From the NCBI GenBank assembly GCA_021776115.1, contig JAJFGN010000069.1:24162-88161 (forward strand): 64,000 nucleotides of DNA, given 5' to 3'. Positions 45,934-53,779 of this stretch are shown piece by piece. The DNA comes from Kiloniellaceae bacterium. Its GTDB lineage: Bacteria > Pseudomonadota > Alphaproteobacteria > Kiloniellales > J153. Under the pieces are notes generated by a model. The model did not search any database. It was not told where the DNA came from and was given only the letters and a program-made list of their open reading frames with translations. Position 1 is the stretch's first letter. Every line of letters begins with the position of its first letter. The position numbers were made by a program, and so were the translations under genes.

Positions 45934-47405
45934 TTCGCCTTTGGCCCCAAAGCCTCGCCGGTCAGATGATCGCCTTGCTGCTCCTGGCCCTCGTGGCGGT
46001 CCAGGCAATCAGCGTGCTGCTTTTTCTCGGCGAGCGCCAGCACGCGGTGCGCGCCGCGGATCATGCGCAAGTGTTGTCACGCACGATCTCGATCGTTCGC
46101 CTGCTTGGAGACATCCCGCCGGAACTGCACGAGCAAATCGTTGGGACTGCGAGCGGGCCGCGTTTACGCTACTGGCTTGCCGAGGCCAGCGCCGTCGACC
46201 CCCAGGATTCAGCTCAGCTGAACAATCCCATGCGCCGCCGCCTGGCGAGTATGCTTCGCGGCACGCAGGCACGAGAGGTCCTGGTCCAACTCGAAGACGC
46301 TGCACCCGGTAGTTTTGTGCCCTGGCGCCGCATGGGGACACAAGCTTGGCGTCACCCTATGCACCCCGGCGGTGCGGACGCCGATGACGATGACGGCGAC
46401 GATAGTGCGGAGCGAGATCGCGACCCACGGCTCTGGCGAGACCGGCACCGCCGTGCCCCCCTAAGTCTGACCATCGCGGTGCAACTGGCAGACAGCCGTT
46501 GGCTCAATGCAACAACTTTGCTGCCACCCGCCTCGCCCGCCTGGGCCTGGCCCACTTTAGGCTGGCTCGCCCTGATGGCGGTTGCAGTCACGGTTATCGT
46601 CGTCTTTTCGGTCCGGCGGATCACGCGGCCTATGCGCGCCTTGGCTATTGCGGCGGAACGCTTGGGCCGGGGCGAAGAGGTTCCGCCTCTCCCGGAGGAA
46701 GGGCCGGACGATGTGCGCCAATCCACGCAGGCATTCAACGATATGGTCGAACGGCTACAGCGGTTCGTGCGCGACCGCACGCGCATGCTGGCTGCAATCA
46801 GCCACGATCTGCGCACGCCGATCACCAGCCTTCGGCTGCGCGCCGAGTTCGTCGAGGACTCCGAGGTACGGGACAAGATCCTGGAGACCCTCGCCGATAT
46901 GCAGGAAATGGTTGAGGCGGTTCTGACCTTCGCGCGCGAAGATGCCGCGCGCGAGGAGACCCGGCCGGTAGAGCTACCGGCGCTGATCGCCAGCGTGTGC
47001 GACGACCTGGCGGACGGCGGCCTGGACGTACGCTTCGCGGACGCCGAAAAGGCACTTTACCATTGCCGGCCTGTCGCCTTAAAGCGGGCATTGAATAACG
47101 TGATCGGAAACGCGGTCACCTATGGCGGGCGGGCGCGTGTCGCCTTGGCAGACCTCGACAAAAATTACGAGATCACGGTCGAGGACGACGGCCCCGGCAT
47201 CCCCGAGGCCGAGCTGGACCGGGTCTTTGAGCCCTTCTATCGCCTGGAAATCTCGCGCAGCCGGGAAACCGGCGGCGTCGGTCTTGGTTTGGCCATCGCG
47301 CGGTCGATTTTCCGGGGTCACGGCGGCGATATCACTCTGGCAAATCGGCCCGGCGGCGGCCTGCGCGCGACGATCCGCCTACCGAAGGTGCGCCGGGACG
47401 CCTGA
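45930..47405 (+). CDS. Sensor histidine kinase with acidic periplasmic loop
   Basis: A 491-residue membrane kinase. TM1 (about 10-33), a large periplasmic domain (about 34-207), TM2 (about 208-228), HAMP (229-281), HisKA with His292 in AAISHDLRTPI, and HATPase_c with NNVIGNAVTYGG, VEDDGPGIPEAEL and GVGLGLAIA. The periplasmic domain contains an Asp-rich stretch (residues 149-165, including ADADDDDGDD), a candidate cation-binding loop. It overlaps its response regulator gene by 4 bp. EnvZ/RstB-like architecture; the signal is unknown. Confidence 0.93.
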   Translation: MIRLWPQSLAGQMIALLLLALVAVQAISVLLFLGERQHAVRAADHAQVLSRTISIVRLLGDIPPELHEQIVGTASGPRLRYWLAEASAVDPQDSAQLNNPMRRRLASMLRGTQAREVLVQLEDAAPGSFVPWRRMGTQAWRHPMHPGGADADDDDGDDSAERDRDPRLWRDRHRRAPLSLTIAVQLADSRWLNATTLLPPASPAWAWPTLGWLALMAVAVTVIVVFSVRRITRPMRALAIAAERLGRGEEVPPLPEEGPDDVRQSTQAFNDMVERLQRFVRDRTRMLAAISHDLRTPITSLRLRAEFVEDSEVRDKILETLADMQEMVEAVLTFAREDAAREETRPVELPALIASVCDDLADGGLDVRFADAEKALYHCRPVALKRALNNVIGNAVTYGGRARVALADLDKNYEITVEDDGPGIPEAELDRVFEPFYRLEISRSRETGGVGLGLAIARSIFRGHGGDITLANRPGGGLRATIRLPKVRRDA

Positions 47406-47454
47406 CGCCCACAGCACGGTTGTCAGATAGCGGGTGACCAGGCCAAATGCGAAG

Positions 47455-48117
47455 ATGAGCGACCCGAGCGAGACTGGCCAAAGCCCGCCAAACTTCGACC
47501 AGGAGTTTCAGGCCCGCCTGCGCGACCTTTTCCTCTGGCGCCGGGACGTCCGGCGGTTTCGGCGCGATCCGGTGCCAGCCGCGACCGTGAGTGATTTGCT
47601 GTCGCTGGCGGTACTAGCCCCCTCGGTTGGTTACAGCCAGCCGTGGCGCTTCGTGGTCGTCGAAGACGCCGCCCGCCGCGCCGCGGTCCGCAAGAATTTC
47701 GCCCACTGCAATGCCGAAGCCCTAAACCAGCAGCACGGCGACCGGGCTGAGCTTTACGCCCGGCTCAAACTCGATGGCCTGGAGGACGCCCCGGTTCAGC
47801 TTGCGGTCTTCTGCGATGAGGGAACGCAAGCCGGACACGGCTTGGGACGCCGGACCATGCCGGAGACGTTGCGCTATTCCGTGGTTACCGCCGTGCATAC
47901 CCTTTGGCTCGCGGCGCGTGCGCGCGGCATCGGCGTCGGTTGGGTCTCGATCCTCGATCCCCAGGCCTTGAGCCAGACTTTGGATGTTCCGGACGATTGG
48001 TCGTTGGTGGCGTATCTTTGCGTTGGCTGGCCCGAGGAGGAGCATCTCGATCCAGAGCTCGCGCGCAGCGGCTGGGAGGTCCGGCAGGCTTCCGCTGATA
48101 CGGTATGTTGGCGCTAA
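47455..48117 (+). CDS. bluB: 5,6-dimethylbenzimidazole synthase
   Basis: Nitroreductase-fold flavoenzyme that fragments reduced FMN with oxygen to make the lower ligand of vitamin B12. The 220-residue protein shows RRDVRRFRRDPV, LAVLAPSVGYSQPWRFVVVE, the long insert RTMPETLRYSVVTAVHTLWL and ARGIGVGWVSILDP, all typical of BluB rather than other nitroreductases. ATG 47455 was preferred; a GTG at 47434 is possible. No other cobalamin gene or B12 riboswitch is nearby; it follows the kinase gene after 49 bp. Confidence 0.92.
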   Translation: MSDPSETGQSPPNFDQEFQARLRDLFLWRRDVRRFRRDPVPAATVSDLLSLAVLAPSVGYSQPWRFVVVEDAARRAAVRKNFAHCNAEALNQQHGDRAELYARLKLDGLEDAPVQLAVFCDEGTQAGHGLGRRTMPETLRYSVVTAVHTLWLAARARGIGVGWVSILDPQALSQTLDVPDDWSLVAYLCVGWPEEEHLDPELARSGWEVRQASADTVCWR

Positions 48118-48123
48118 GAAAAT

Positions 48124-48519
48124 CTAGGAAATCAGGTTCAGCAAGTCGCCCAGCCTACGGTTTTCGGTCTCAATCACCTTGAGATTGGCCTGATAGTTGC
48201 GCAGGGCGTCGATCTGGTTGACCAGCTCGCGCTCCAGTTGAACATTCGGACGGTTCGCGAAGCCCTTGGCATCCGCGTCTGGCGCGCCGGGCTCAAATAC
48301 CGAAAATGAAGCCGGATCGACGGGCACGGGGATGGCCTGCACACCGCCTCCGGCCAGCGACTTCAGGGCCACCTGACGCGGCACGAATTCACCGTCGCGC
48401 GGCTCAGCGCCAGGCTGGACACCGGTGCTACGCAGGTTGACGACATTACTGGCCGAGACCTCGAAGCGCTTGCTTTGGGCGGCCAAGCCGGACAAAGCCA
48501 GATTAAAGATCGGACTCAT
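48124..48519 (-). CDS. FlgC-like flagellar basal-body rod protein
   Basis: A 131-residue protein with the N-terminal rod-protein motif FNLALSGLAAQSKRFEVSASN (residues 5-25) and the C-terminal flg_bbr_C helix ERELVNQIDALRNYQANLKV. Both termini are helical and would form the D0 coiled coil seen in rod and hook proteins. It stands alone, with no other flagellar gene near, unlike flgC, which normally sits in flgBC-fliE. It is best called a FlgC-like paralogue of unclear role. It is convergent with bluB, 6 bp away. Confidence 0.78.
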   Translation of the reverse strand: MSPIFNLALSGLAAQSKRFEVSASNVVNLRSTGVQPGAEPRDGEFVPRQVALKSLAGGGVQAIPVPVDPASFSVFEPGAPDADAKGFANRPNVQLERELVNQIDALRNYQANLKVIETENRRLGDLLNLIS

Positions 48520-48716
48520 GGAACCTCCATTGGGCGTAATGGAAGCAGGGTAATAGGATTGAGAAAATTGTTCAAGTATTTGTTTTTATTATGTTTTTAT
48601 ATAAATTTCTATTGATGCGTACGATTCCAAGCTGACCTTTTCCCACCCTATGCGCTTGGCGCCGATCCGGGTTGCATATAACGCATCGACATATTCCTCG
48701 TAATCTTATTCTGAAG

Positions 48717-48740
48717 CGATATATACTGATCCGATATATA
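48717..48740 (+). promoter_or_regulatory. Direct repeat CGATATATA upstream of the PadR gene
   Basis: Two copies of CGATATATA (48717-48725 and 48732-48740), 15 bp start to start, end 23 bp before the padR ATG in an AT-rich region. The position suits a repressor site for autoregulation and overlaps the expected promoter. PadR proteins often bind AT-rich dyads, but no match to a fixed consensus is claimed. Confidence 0.45.
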
Positions 48741-48763
48741 AATTACACGACATCGAGCCCGCC

Positions 48764-49306
48764 ATGGATATTAGAACTCTTTGTCTCGGCGTGTTGAGCC
48801 GAGGCGACGCCACCGGATATGAGATCAAAAAGGCCTTCGAAGAGGGTCCCTTCGGCCATATCCATGCCGCGAGTTTCGGGGCCATATATCCGGCCCTAAG
48901 CGCCCTAAGCGACGCCGGCATGGTCCTCGGCACCGAGATGGCGCAGGAGAAGCGTCCCGACAAGAAAGTGTTCTCGATCACGGAGCGTGGGCGAACGGCC
49001 CTGTGCGAGGCCCTGATGGCGCCCCCAGGCGAAGACAAGGTGCGGTCCGACTTCCTGTTCATCCTGTTCTTTGCCCACTTCTTACCGGCGCCCCGCCTGG
49101 CAGACTTGATCGACCGGCGGATCGCTTGGTATCGCAACTGCCTGGAGCGCATGGAATCTTGCGATTGCGAAGCCGCCCGGCCCGGTGAAGTTTTCGTGCA
49201 TGGCCTCGGCCTGGCCGTTTACCGGGCCGCCGCCGAGTATCTAGCCGCGAACCGCGATCGCTTACTTGAAGAGGTTTCCGCGGGCAGCCGCATGGTTGCC
49301 GAGTGA
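48764..49306 (+). CDS. PadR-family transcriptional regulator
   Basis: A 180-residue PadR regulator. The winged helix (about 1-85) has LCLGVLSRGDATGYEIKKAF, a helix AASFGAIYPALSALSDAGMV and the wing TEMAQEKRPDKKVFSITERG. The C-terminal part (about 95-175) is the helical Vir_act_alpha_C-type dimer domain, holding a CDC pair (SCDCEAA) of possible sensory use. It lies 111 bp upstream of the RND efflux pair on the same strand, so it is the natural candidate regulator of that pump. Confidence 0.9.
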   Translation: MDIRTLCLGVLSRGDATGYEIKKAFEEGPFGHIHAASFGAIYPALSALSDAGMVLGTEMAQEKRPDKKVFSITERGRTALCEALMAPPGEDKVRSDFLFILFFAHFLPAPRLADLIDRRIAWYRNCLERMESCDCEAARPGEVFVHGLGLAVYRAAAEYLAANRDRLLEEVSAGSRMVAE

Positions 49307-49342
49307 ATCCGAGGAACGCCCAGCGTATAGCGGCGTATAACC

Positions 49343-49408
49343 TTTTACCTAATCCGCATAAGGCTCTTACCTAGATCGTATGAGAATCTTACCTAGATTT
49401 TATAAGAA
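49343..49408 (+). promoter_or_regulatory. Three tandem 22-bp operator-like repeats before the RND operon
   Basis: Three head-to-tail 22-bp units start at 49343, 49365 and 49387, each containing T(T/C)TTACCTA near its left end. Each unit is also an imperfect dyad: TCTTAC...GTATGAGA in unit 2, TCTTA...TAAGA in unit 3, and CCTT...AAGG around unit 1. The 22-bp period is close to two helical turns, so bound proteins would lie on one face of the DNA. The array ends 9 bp before the mfp ATG. The binder is unknown; the upstream PadR protein is the first candidate. Confidence 0.65.
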
Positions 49409-49417
49409 CCAGGCATC

Positions 49418-50557
49418 ATGAAGCGCTCATTTCTCATCGCCGCGGTTTTGGCCCTTGTGGCCGTCGCCTGGATTGGGTCCGGCCAATTCGGCGATTCCGA
49501 TCGGCCCAAGGCCAGCGAAAAACCGCCCGCGAACCTGAGTGCGGAGGAGACGCTTGCTTCTGTGCGCGTCCGGGTTCAGCAGGCGGAAGTCCGTCAGGCG
49601 CGCATTACGCTGCGCGGAAGGACCGAGGCGGATCGCAAAGTCAACATCAAGTCCGAAACTCAGGGCCGCATCGTCGAACTGGAGGCGGAAAAAGGGCGAA
49701 AGCTTTCCGCCGGCACGGTTCTAGCGCGGATCGCCGCGGACGAGCGTCCGGCCCGCCTCGTGGAAGCGAAATCTTTATTGGAACAGCGCCGAATCGAATT
49801 CGAGGCGTCAAAACGGCTTAACAAAAAAGGCTTCCGCGCCGAGACCCAGTTAGCGGCGGCGCGAGCGAACCTGGATGCTGCGAGGGCCGCTGTGAAGACG
49901 GCCCAGATGGCGATTGACGACATCGCCATCAAGGCGCCGTTCGACGGAATTGTCGTCGAACGCTACGTTGAGATCGGCGATTTCGTTGAAATGGGCGACC
50001 CCATCGCTCGCTTAATCGATCTCGACCCCTTGCTGATCGTGGTCCAGGTCAGCGAGCACGATGCGGGCCGCCTGACCGCGGGCACCTTGGCCTCGGCGCG
50101 CTTAATCACCGGACAGAACGTCGAAGGGATAGTCAGCTACATTTCATCGGAGGCCGATTCGGCAACCCGAACCTTCCGGGTCGAGGCCGAAGTCGAGAAC
50201 GCCGACGGCAAATTGCCCGACGGCGTCAGTGCCGAGGTCACCTTGCCGCTCCAGCAAGTTATCGCGCATCGGGTATCGCCCGCGATTTTAACGCTCGACG
50301 AAGCGGGCCGCATCGGCGTCAAAACCCTGGGACCTGACAACACGGTAACCTTCATGCCGGCCCAAGTGATCGACGAGGAGCCTGCCGGTGTCTGGATCAC
50401 CGGGCTGCCCGACCGGGTTACCTTGATTACCGTTGGCCAGGAATTCATCAGCGGCGGCCAGAAAGTACGGCCGATAGACGAAGAGACGCTTGCGCCCTTT
50501 GTGCATGGAACGGGCGGCGCCAACACCGCGGTCCTGCCCCGGGACGACGCGTCATGA
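49418..50557 (+). CDS. RND efflux periplasmic adaptor (membrane fusion protein)
   Basis: A 379-residue adaptor that links an RND pump to an outer-membrane channel. An N-terminal signal/anchor (about 4-22) is followed by the split lipoyl domain (EADRKVNIKSETQGRIVELE ... IKAPFDGIVVERYVEIGDFV), an alpha-hairpin between the halves (about 100-165) and beta-barrel and membrane-proximal domains. It is the first gene after the 22-bp repeat array and overlaps the pump gene by 4 bp. No outer-membrane factor gene follows, so the pump must borrow one. Confidence 0.92.
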   Translation: MKRSFLIAAVLALVAVAWIGSGQFGDSDRPKASEKPPANLSAEETLASVRVRVQQAEVRQARITLRGRTEADRKVNIKSETQGRIVELEAEKGRKLSAGTVLARIAADERPARLVEAKSLLEQRRIEFEASKRLNKKGFRAETQLAAARANLDAARAAVKTAQMAIDDIAIKAPFDGIVVERYVEIGDFVEMGDPIARLIDLDPLLIVVQVSEHDAGRLTAGTLASARLITGQNVEGIVSYISSEADSATRTFRVEAEVENADGKLPDGVSAEVTLPLQQVIAHRVSPAILTLDEAGRIGVKTLGPDNTVTFMPAQVIDEEPAGVWITGLPDRVTLITVGQEFISGGQKVRPIDEETLAPFVHGTGGANTAVLPRDDAS

Positions 50558-53500
50558 ATGCGATCATCGATGCCGCGATCGGCCGGTCGAGAACGGTGAT
50601 CGCCAGCTTGCTGTTGATCCTGCTCGCGGGGAGCTACGCCTATGTGACCGTGCCCAAGGAGGCCGATCCAGACATCCAGATTCCGGTGCTCTACGTCAAT
50701 ATGTCGCACGAAGGAATTTCGCCTGGCGACGCGGAAAGCCTGCTTATCGAGCCGATGGAGCAGCAACTCCGCGATATCGAGGGTATCAAGGAAGTGCGCT
50801 CCACCGCGTTTCTCGGTGGCGCCAACGTCGTGCTTGAGTTCGAAGCCGGATTTAACGCCGACAAAGCGCTCGCGGACGTGCGCGAAAAGGTCGACATCGC
50901 GAAGCCCGAGCTGCCGGACGATGCGGACGAGCCGACGGTTCACGAGATCAACCTCAGCCTGTTTCCGGTCCTGGTCGTTACCCTCTCCGGCGACGTCCCG
51001 GAACGCACGCTGCTACGCTTGGCCCGCGACTTGAGCGACGAGATCGAGGGCCTATCCAGCGTGCTCAAGGCCCAGGTCGCGGGCGACCGCGACGAGGTCG
51101 TGGAGCTGCTCATCGACCCCTTGGTCCTGGAGAGCTACGGCCTGAACGCAGACGACATTCTCACCGCGGTGGGCCGCTCGAATCGTGTGGTCGCGGCCGG
51201 CGCGATCGATACCGGGCAAGGCCGTTTCGCGGTCAAACTGCCCGGCTTGTTCGAGACCGTCGAGGACATCCTCGACATGCCGCTCAAGGTCAACGGCGAC
51301 GCCGTCGTGCGCGTGCGCGAAGTCGCGAACCTGCGCCCGACCTTCAAGGACCCTAAAGGGTTTGCGCGCATTAACGGCAAGCCCGCGCTCGCGCTGGAGA
51401 TCTCCAAGCGAACCGGTGAGAATATCATTGAGACCATAGAAAGCGTGCGCCGCGTTGTGGAGTCCGAACGGCGAAATTGGCCGGCCGAAGTGGCGGTCAC
51501 GTATAGCCAGGACAAGTCTACCGACATCCGCTCGATGCTCACCGATCTACAGAACAATGTACTGAGTGCGATTCTGCTTGTCATGGTCGTCGTCGTCGCG
51601 GCGCTGGGTTTGCGCACGGCGGGTTTGGTCGGCATTGCGATTCCGGGTTCTTTCTTAACCGGCATTCTGGTCCTCGCCGCGCTCGGGTTCACGGTCAATA
51701 TCGTCGTGCTGTTCAGCCTAATCCTCGCGGTCGGGATGCTGGTGGATGGCGCGATCGTCGTGACCGAGTATGCCGACAGAAAGATGATGGAGGGAGAGCC
51801 GCCGAGAACCGCCTACGCCCTGGCGGGAAAACGCATGGCCTGGCCCATCACGGCTTCGACCGTGACCACCTTGGCTGCCTTCATGCCGCTTTTGTTTTGG
51901 CCGGGAATCGTTGGCGAGTTTATGAAGTACCTGCCTATTACGCTGCTCGCGACGCTTACAGCCTCTTTGTTCATGGCCCTCGTTTTCGTCCCGACCTTGG
52001 GTTCGATTTTCGGAAGACCGGGCGGCGGCGTGGATAAGTCTAGGATGAAGGCGCTTGCTGCCGGGGATACCGGGAACATTGACCAAGTTGGAGGCTTCAC
52101 CGGCAAATACGTGCGAGTCCTGCACGCGGCTCTGCGCCATCCCGCGAAGGTATTGATAGCCGCTGTAATCCTCCTTGTCGCCGCGCAGGTCGCTTATGCG
52201 AACTTCGGCCGCGGGGTCGAGTTCTTTCCGGATGTCGAGCCCGATAATGCGGCGTTACAAGTCCATGCCCGGGGGAACCTTTCGATCCAGGAGCGCGACG
52301 CTCTTCTGCGCCAGGTAGAGAACGTAATTCTCGATCTGCAACGCGAAACCGGGGAAATGCATTCGATATACGCCGTCAGTGTTGCCTCATCCGGAGTCGA
52401 ACGGGACGAGCCCGAGGATTTGATTGGCACGGTCCAGCTTGAATTCACGGATTGGTACGCGCGCCGCCCGGCCGATGAAATTCTGTCCGATATACGGGCG
52501 CGAACGGCCCCCCTAGCGGGTGTGATCGTCGAACCGCGCAAACAGGAGGCCGGCCCACCGGTTGGCAAACCGGTTCAAATCGAGATCGGGTCGGAGTACC
52601 CCGACCTGATCGAACCGACCGCAAAACGCGTTGCCGCGGCCTTAGAGGAAATAGGTGGTTTCGTCGACGTCGAGGATGGCCGGCCGGCGCCGGGGATCGA
52701 ATGGGAAATCCAAGTCGACCGCGCGCAAGCCGCGAAGTTTGGCGCCGACGTGACCTTGATCGGCAGTTATGTGCGTATGATCACCAACGGCATGAAGCTC
52801 GGTGACTACCGTCCCGACGGCAGTAACAAGGAAGTCGATATCGTCGCGCGGCTGCCGGCCGCAGATAGAAACATCACGCAGCTCGATCAGATTCGCGTGC
52901 AAACGGCGATGGGCATGGTGCCGATCTCCAACTTCGTCACCCGTACCGCCAAGCCGAAAGTCGGGTTGCTCCGGCGCGTGGACGGCCGGCGCACAATGAC
53001 GGTGAAGGCGGACGTGGCGCCCGGCGTACTGGTCGACAACAAGGTCGGGGAAGTCCGCGCTTGGCTATCGGCCGCGGACATCGACCCGCGCATCACAGTA
53101 TCCTTCAAGGGCGAAGACAAGGAACAGCAGGAAGCGCAACAATTCCTGGTCAAAGCCTTCGGTATCGCGATTTTCCTGATGGCCATTATCCTGGTCACAC
53201 AATTTAACAGCTTCTACAGCGCGTTTCTGATCCTGTCCGCCGTCGTCATGTCCACGATCGGCGTCATGATAGGCCTACTGGTCATTGACCAACCCTTTGG
53301 TATTGTGATGTCCGGAATCGGCGTCATCGCGCTGGCCGGCATCGTGGTCAACAACAACATCGTCTTGATCGATACCTTTGATCGATTGAAGCACACAGCA
53401 CCGACGCCGACCGAAGCAATTCTGCGCACCGGCGCTCAGCGCCTGCGCCCAGTGCTCCTGACGACAATCACCACCATCCTGGGGCTCACGCCCATGGTGC

Positions 53501-53757
53501 TGGGCATGAACGTCGATTTTATCTCGCGCGAGGTCCTGCTTGGCGCCCCCTCTACTCAGTGGTGGCGCCAGTTGTCGACCGCCATCGCCTTTGGCCTGAC
53601 GTTCGCGACCGTGCTGACCCTGATCGTGACACCCTGCGCCCTGATGCTGCGCGCCAACGTCGCGGCGTGGCGCGACCGGCGGCGGGAGGCCAGGCGCGGC
53701 GCGGGCATCAAACCACCCCTGCCCGCGCAGCTAGCACAGCCCGAGGCGGCCGAATAA
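50554..53757 (+). CDS. RND-family efflux pump
   Basis: A 1067-residue proton-driven inner-membrane transporter of the AcrB/MdtB superfamily. The pattern is TM1, a large periplasmic loop, TM2-6, a cytosolic linker, TM7, a second large loop, and TM8-12. TM4 holds the proton-relay motif ILAVGMLVDGAIVVTEYADR, and the TM10-12 region ends with LIVTPCALML. The N-terminus IIDAAIGRSRTVIASLLLIL and PKEADPDIQIPVLYVN resemble the group annotated as hydrophobe/amphiphile exporters in alphaproteobacteria. The substrate is not evident. Confidence 0.93.
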   Translation: MNAIIDAAIGRSRTVIASLLLILLAGSYAYVTVPKEADPDIQIPVLYVNMSHEGISPGDAESLLIEPMEQQLRDIEGIKEVRSTAFLGGANVVLEFEAGFNADKALADVREKVDIAKPELPDDADEPTVHEINLSLFPVLVVTLSGDVPERTLLRLARDLSDEIEGLSSVLKAQVAGDRDEVVELLIDPLVLESYGLNADDILTAVGRSNRVVAAGAIDTGQGRFAVKLPGLFETVEDILDMPLKVNGDAVVRVREVANLRPTFKDPKGFARINGKPALALEISKRTGENIIETIESVRRVVESERRNWPAEVAVTYSQDKSTDIRSMLTDLQNNVLSAILLVMVVVVAALGLRTAGLVGIAIPGSFLTGILVLAALGFTVNIVVLFSLILAVGMLVDGAIVVTEYADRKMMEGEPPRTAYALAGKRMAWPITASTVTTLAAFMPLLFWPGIVGEFMKYLPITLLATLTASLFMALVFVPTLGSIFGRPGGGVDKSRMKALAAGDTGNIDQVGGFTGKYVRVLHAALRHPAKVLIAAVILLVAAQVAYANFGRGVEFFPDVEPDNAALQVHARGNLSIQERDALLRQVENVILDLQRETGEMHSIYAVSVASSGVERDEPEDLIGTVQLEFTDWYARRPADEILSDIRARTAPLAGVIVEPRKQEAGPPVGKPVQIEIGSEYPDLIEPTAKRVAAALEEIGGFVDVEDGRPAPGIEWEIQVDRAQAAKFGADVTLIGSYVRMITNGMKLGDYRPDGSNKEVDIVARLPAADRNITQLDQIRVQTAMGMVPISNFVTRTAKPKVGLLRRVDGRRTMTVKADVAPGVLVDNKVGEVRAWLSAADIDPRITVSFKGEDKEQQEAQQFLVKAFGIAIFLMAIILVTQFNSFYSAFLILSAVVMSTIGVMIGLLVIDQPFGIVMSGIGVIALAGIVVNNNIVLIDTFDRLKHTAPTPTEAILRTGAQRLRPVLLTTITTILGLTPMVLGMNVDFISREVLLGAPSTQWWRQLSTAIAFGLTFATVLTLIVTPCALMLRANVAAWRDRRREARRGAGIKPPLPAQLAQPEAAE

Positions 53758-53779
53758 TACCAAGGGTCGGCCTATTTCG

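Noticed and set aside
49343..49408. The 22-bp repeats considered as a small CRISPR-like array
   Set aside because: The units are contiguous with no spacers, are only partly conserved, and there are no cas genes; an operator array explains them better.
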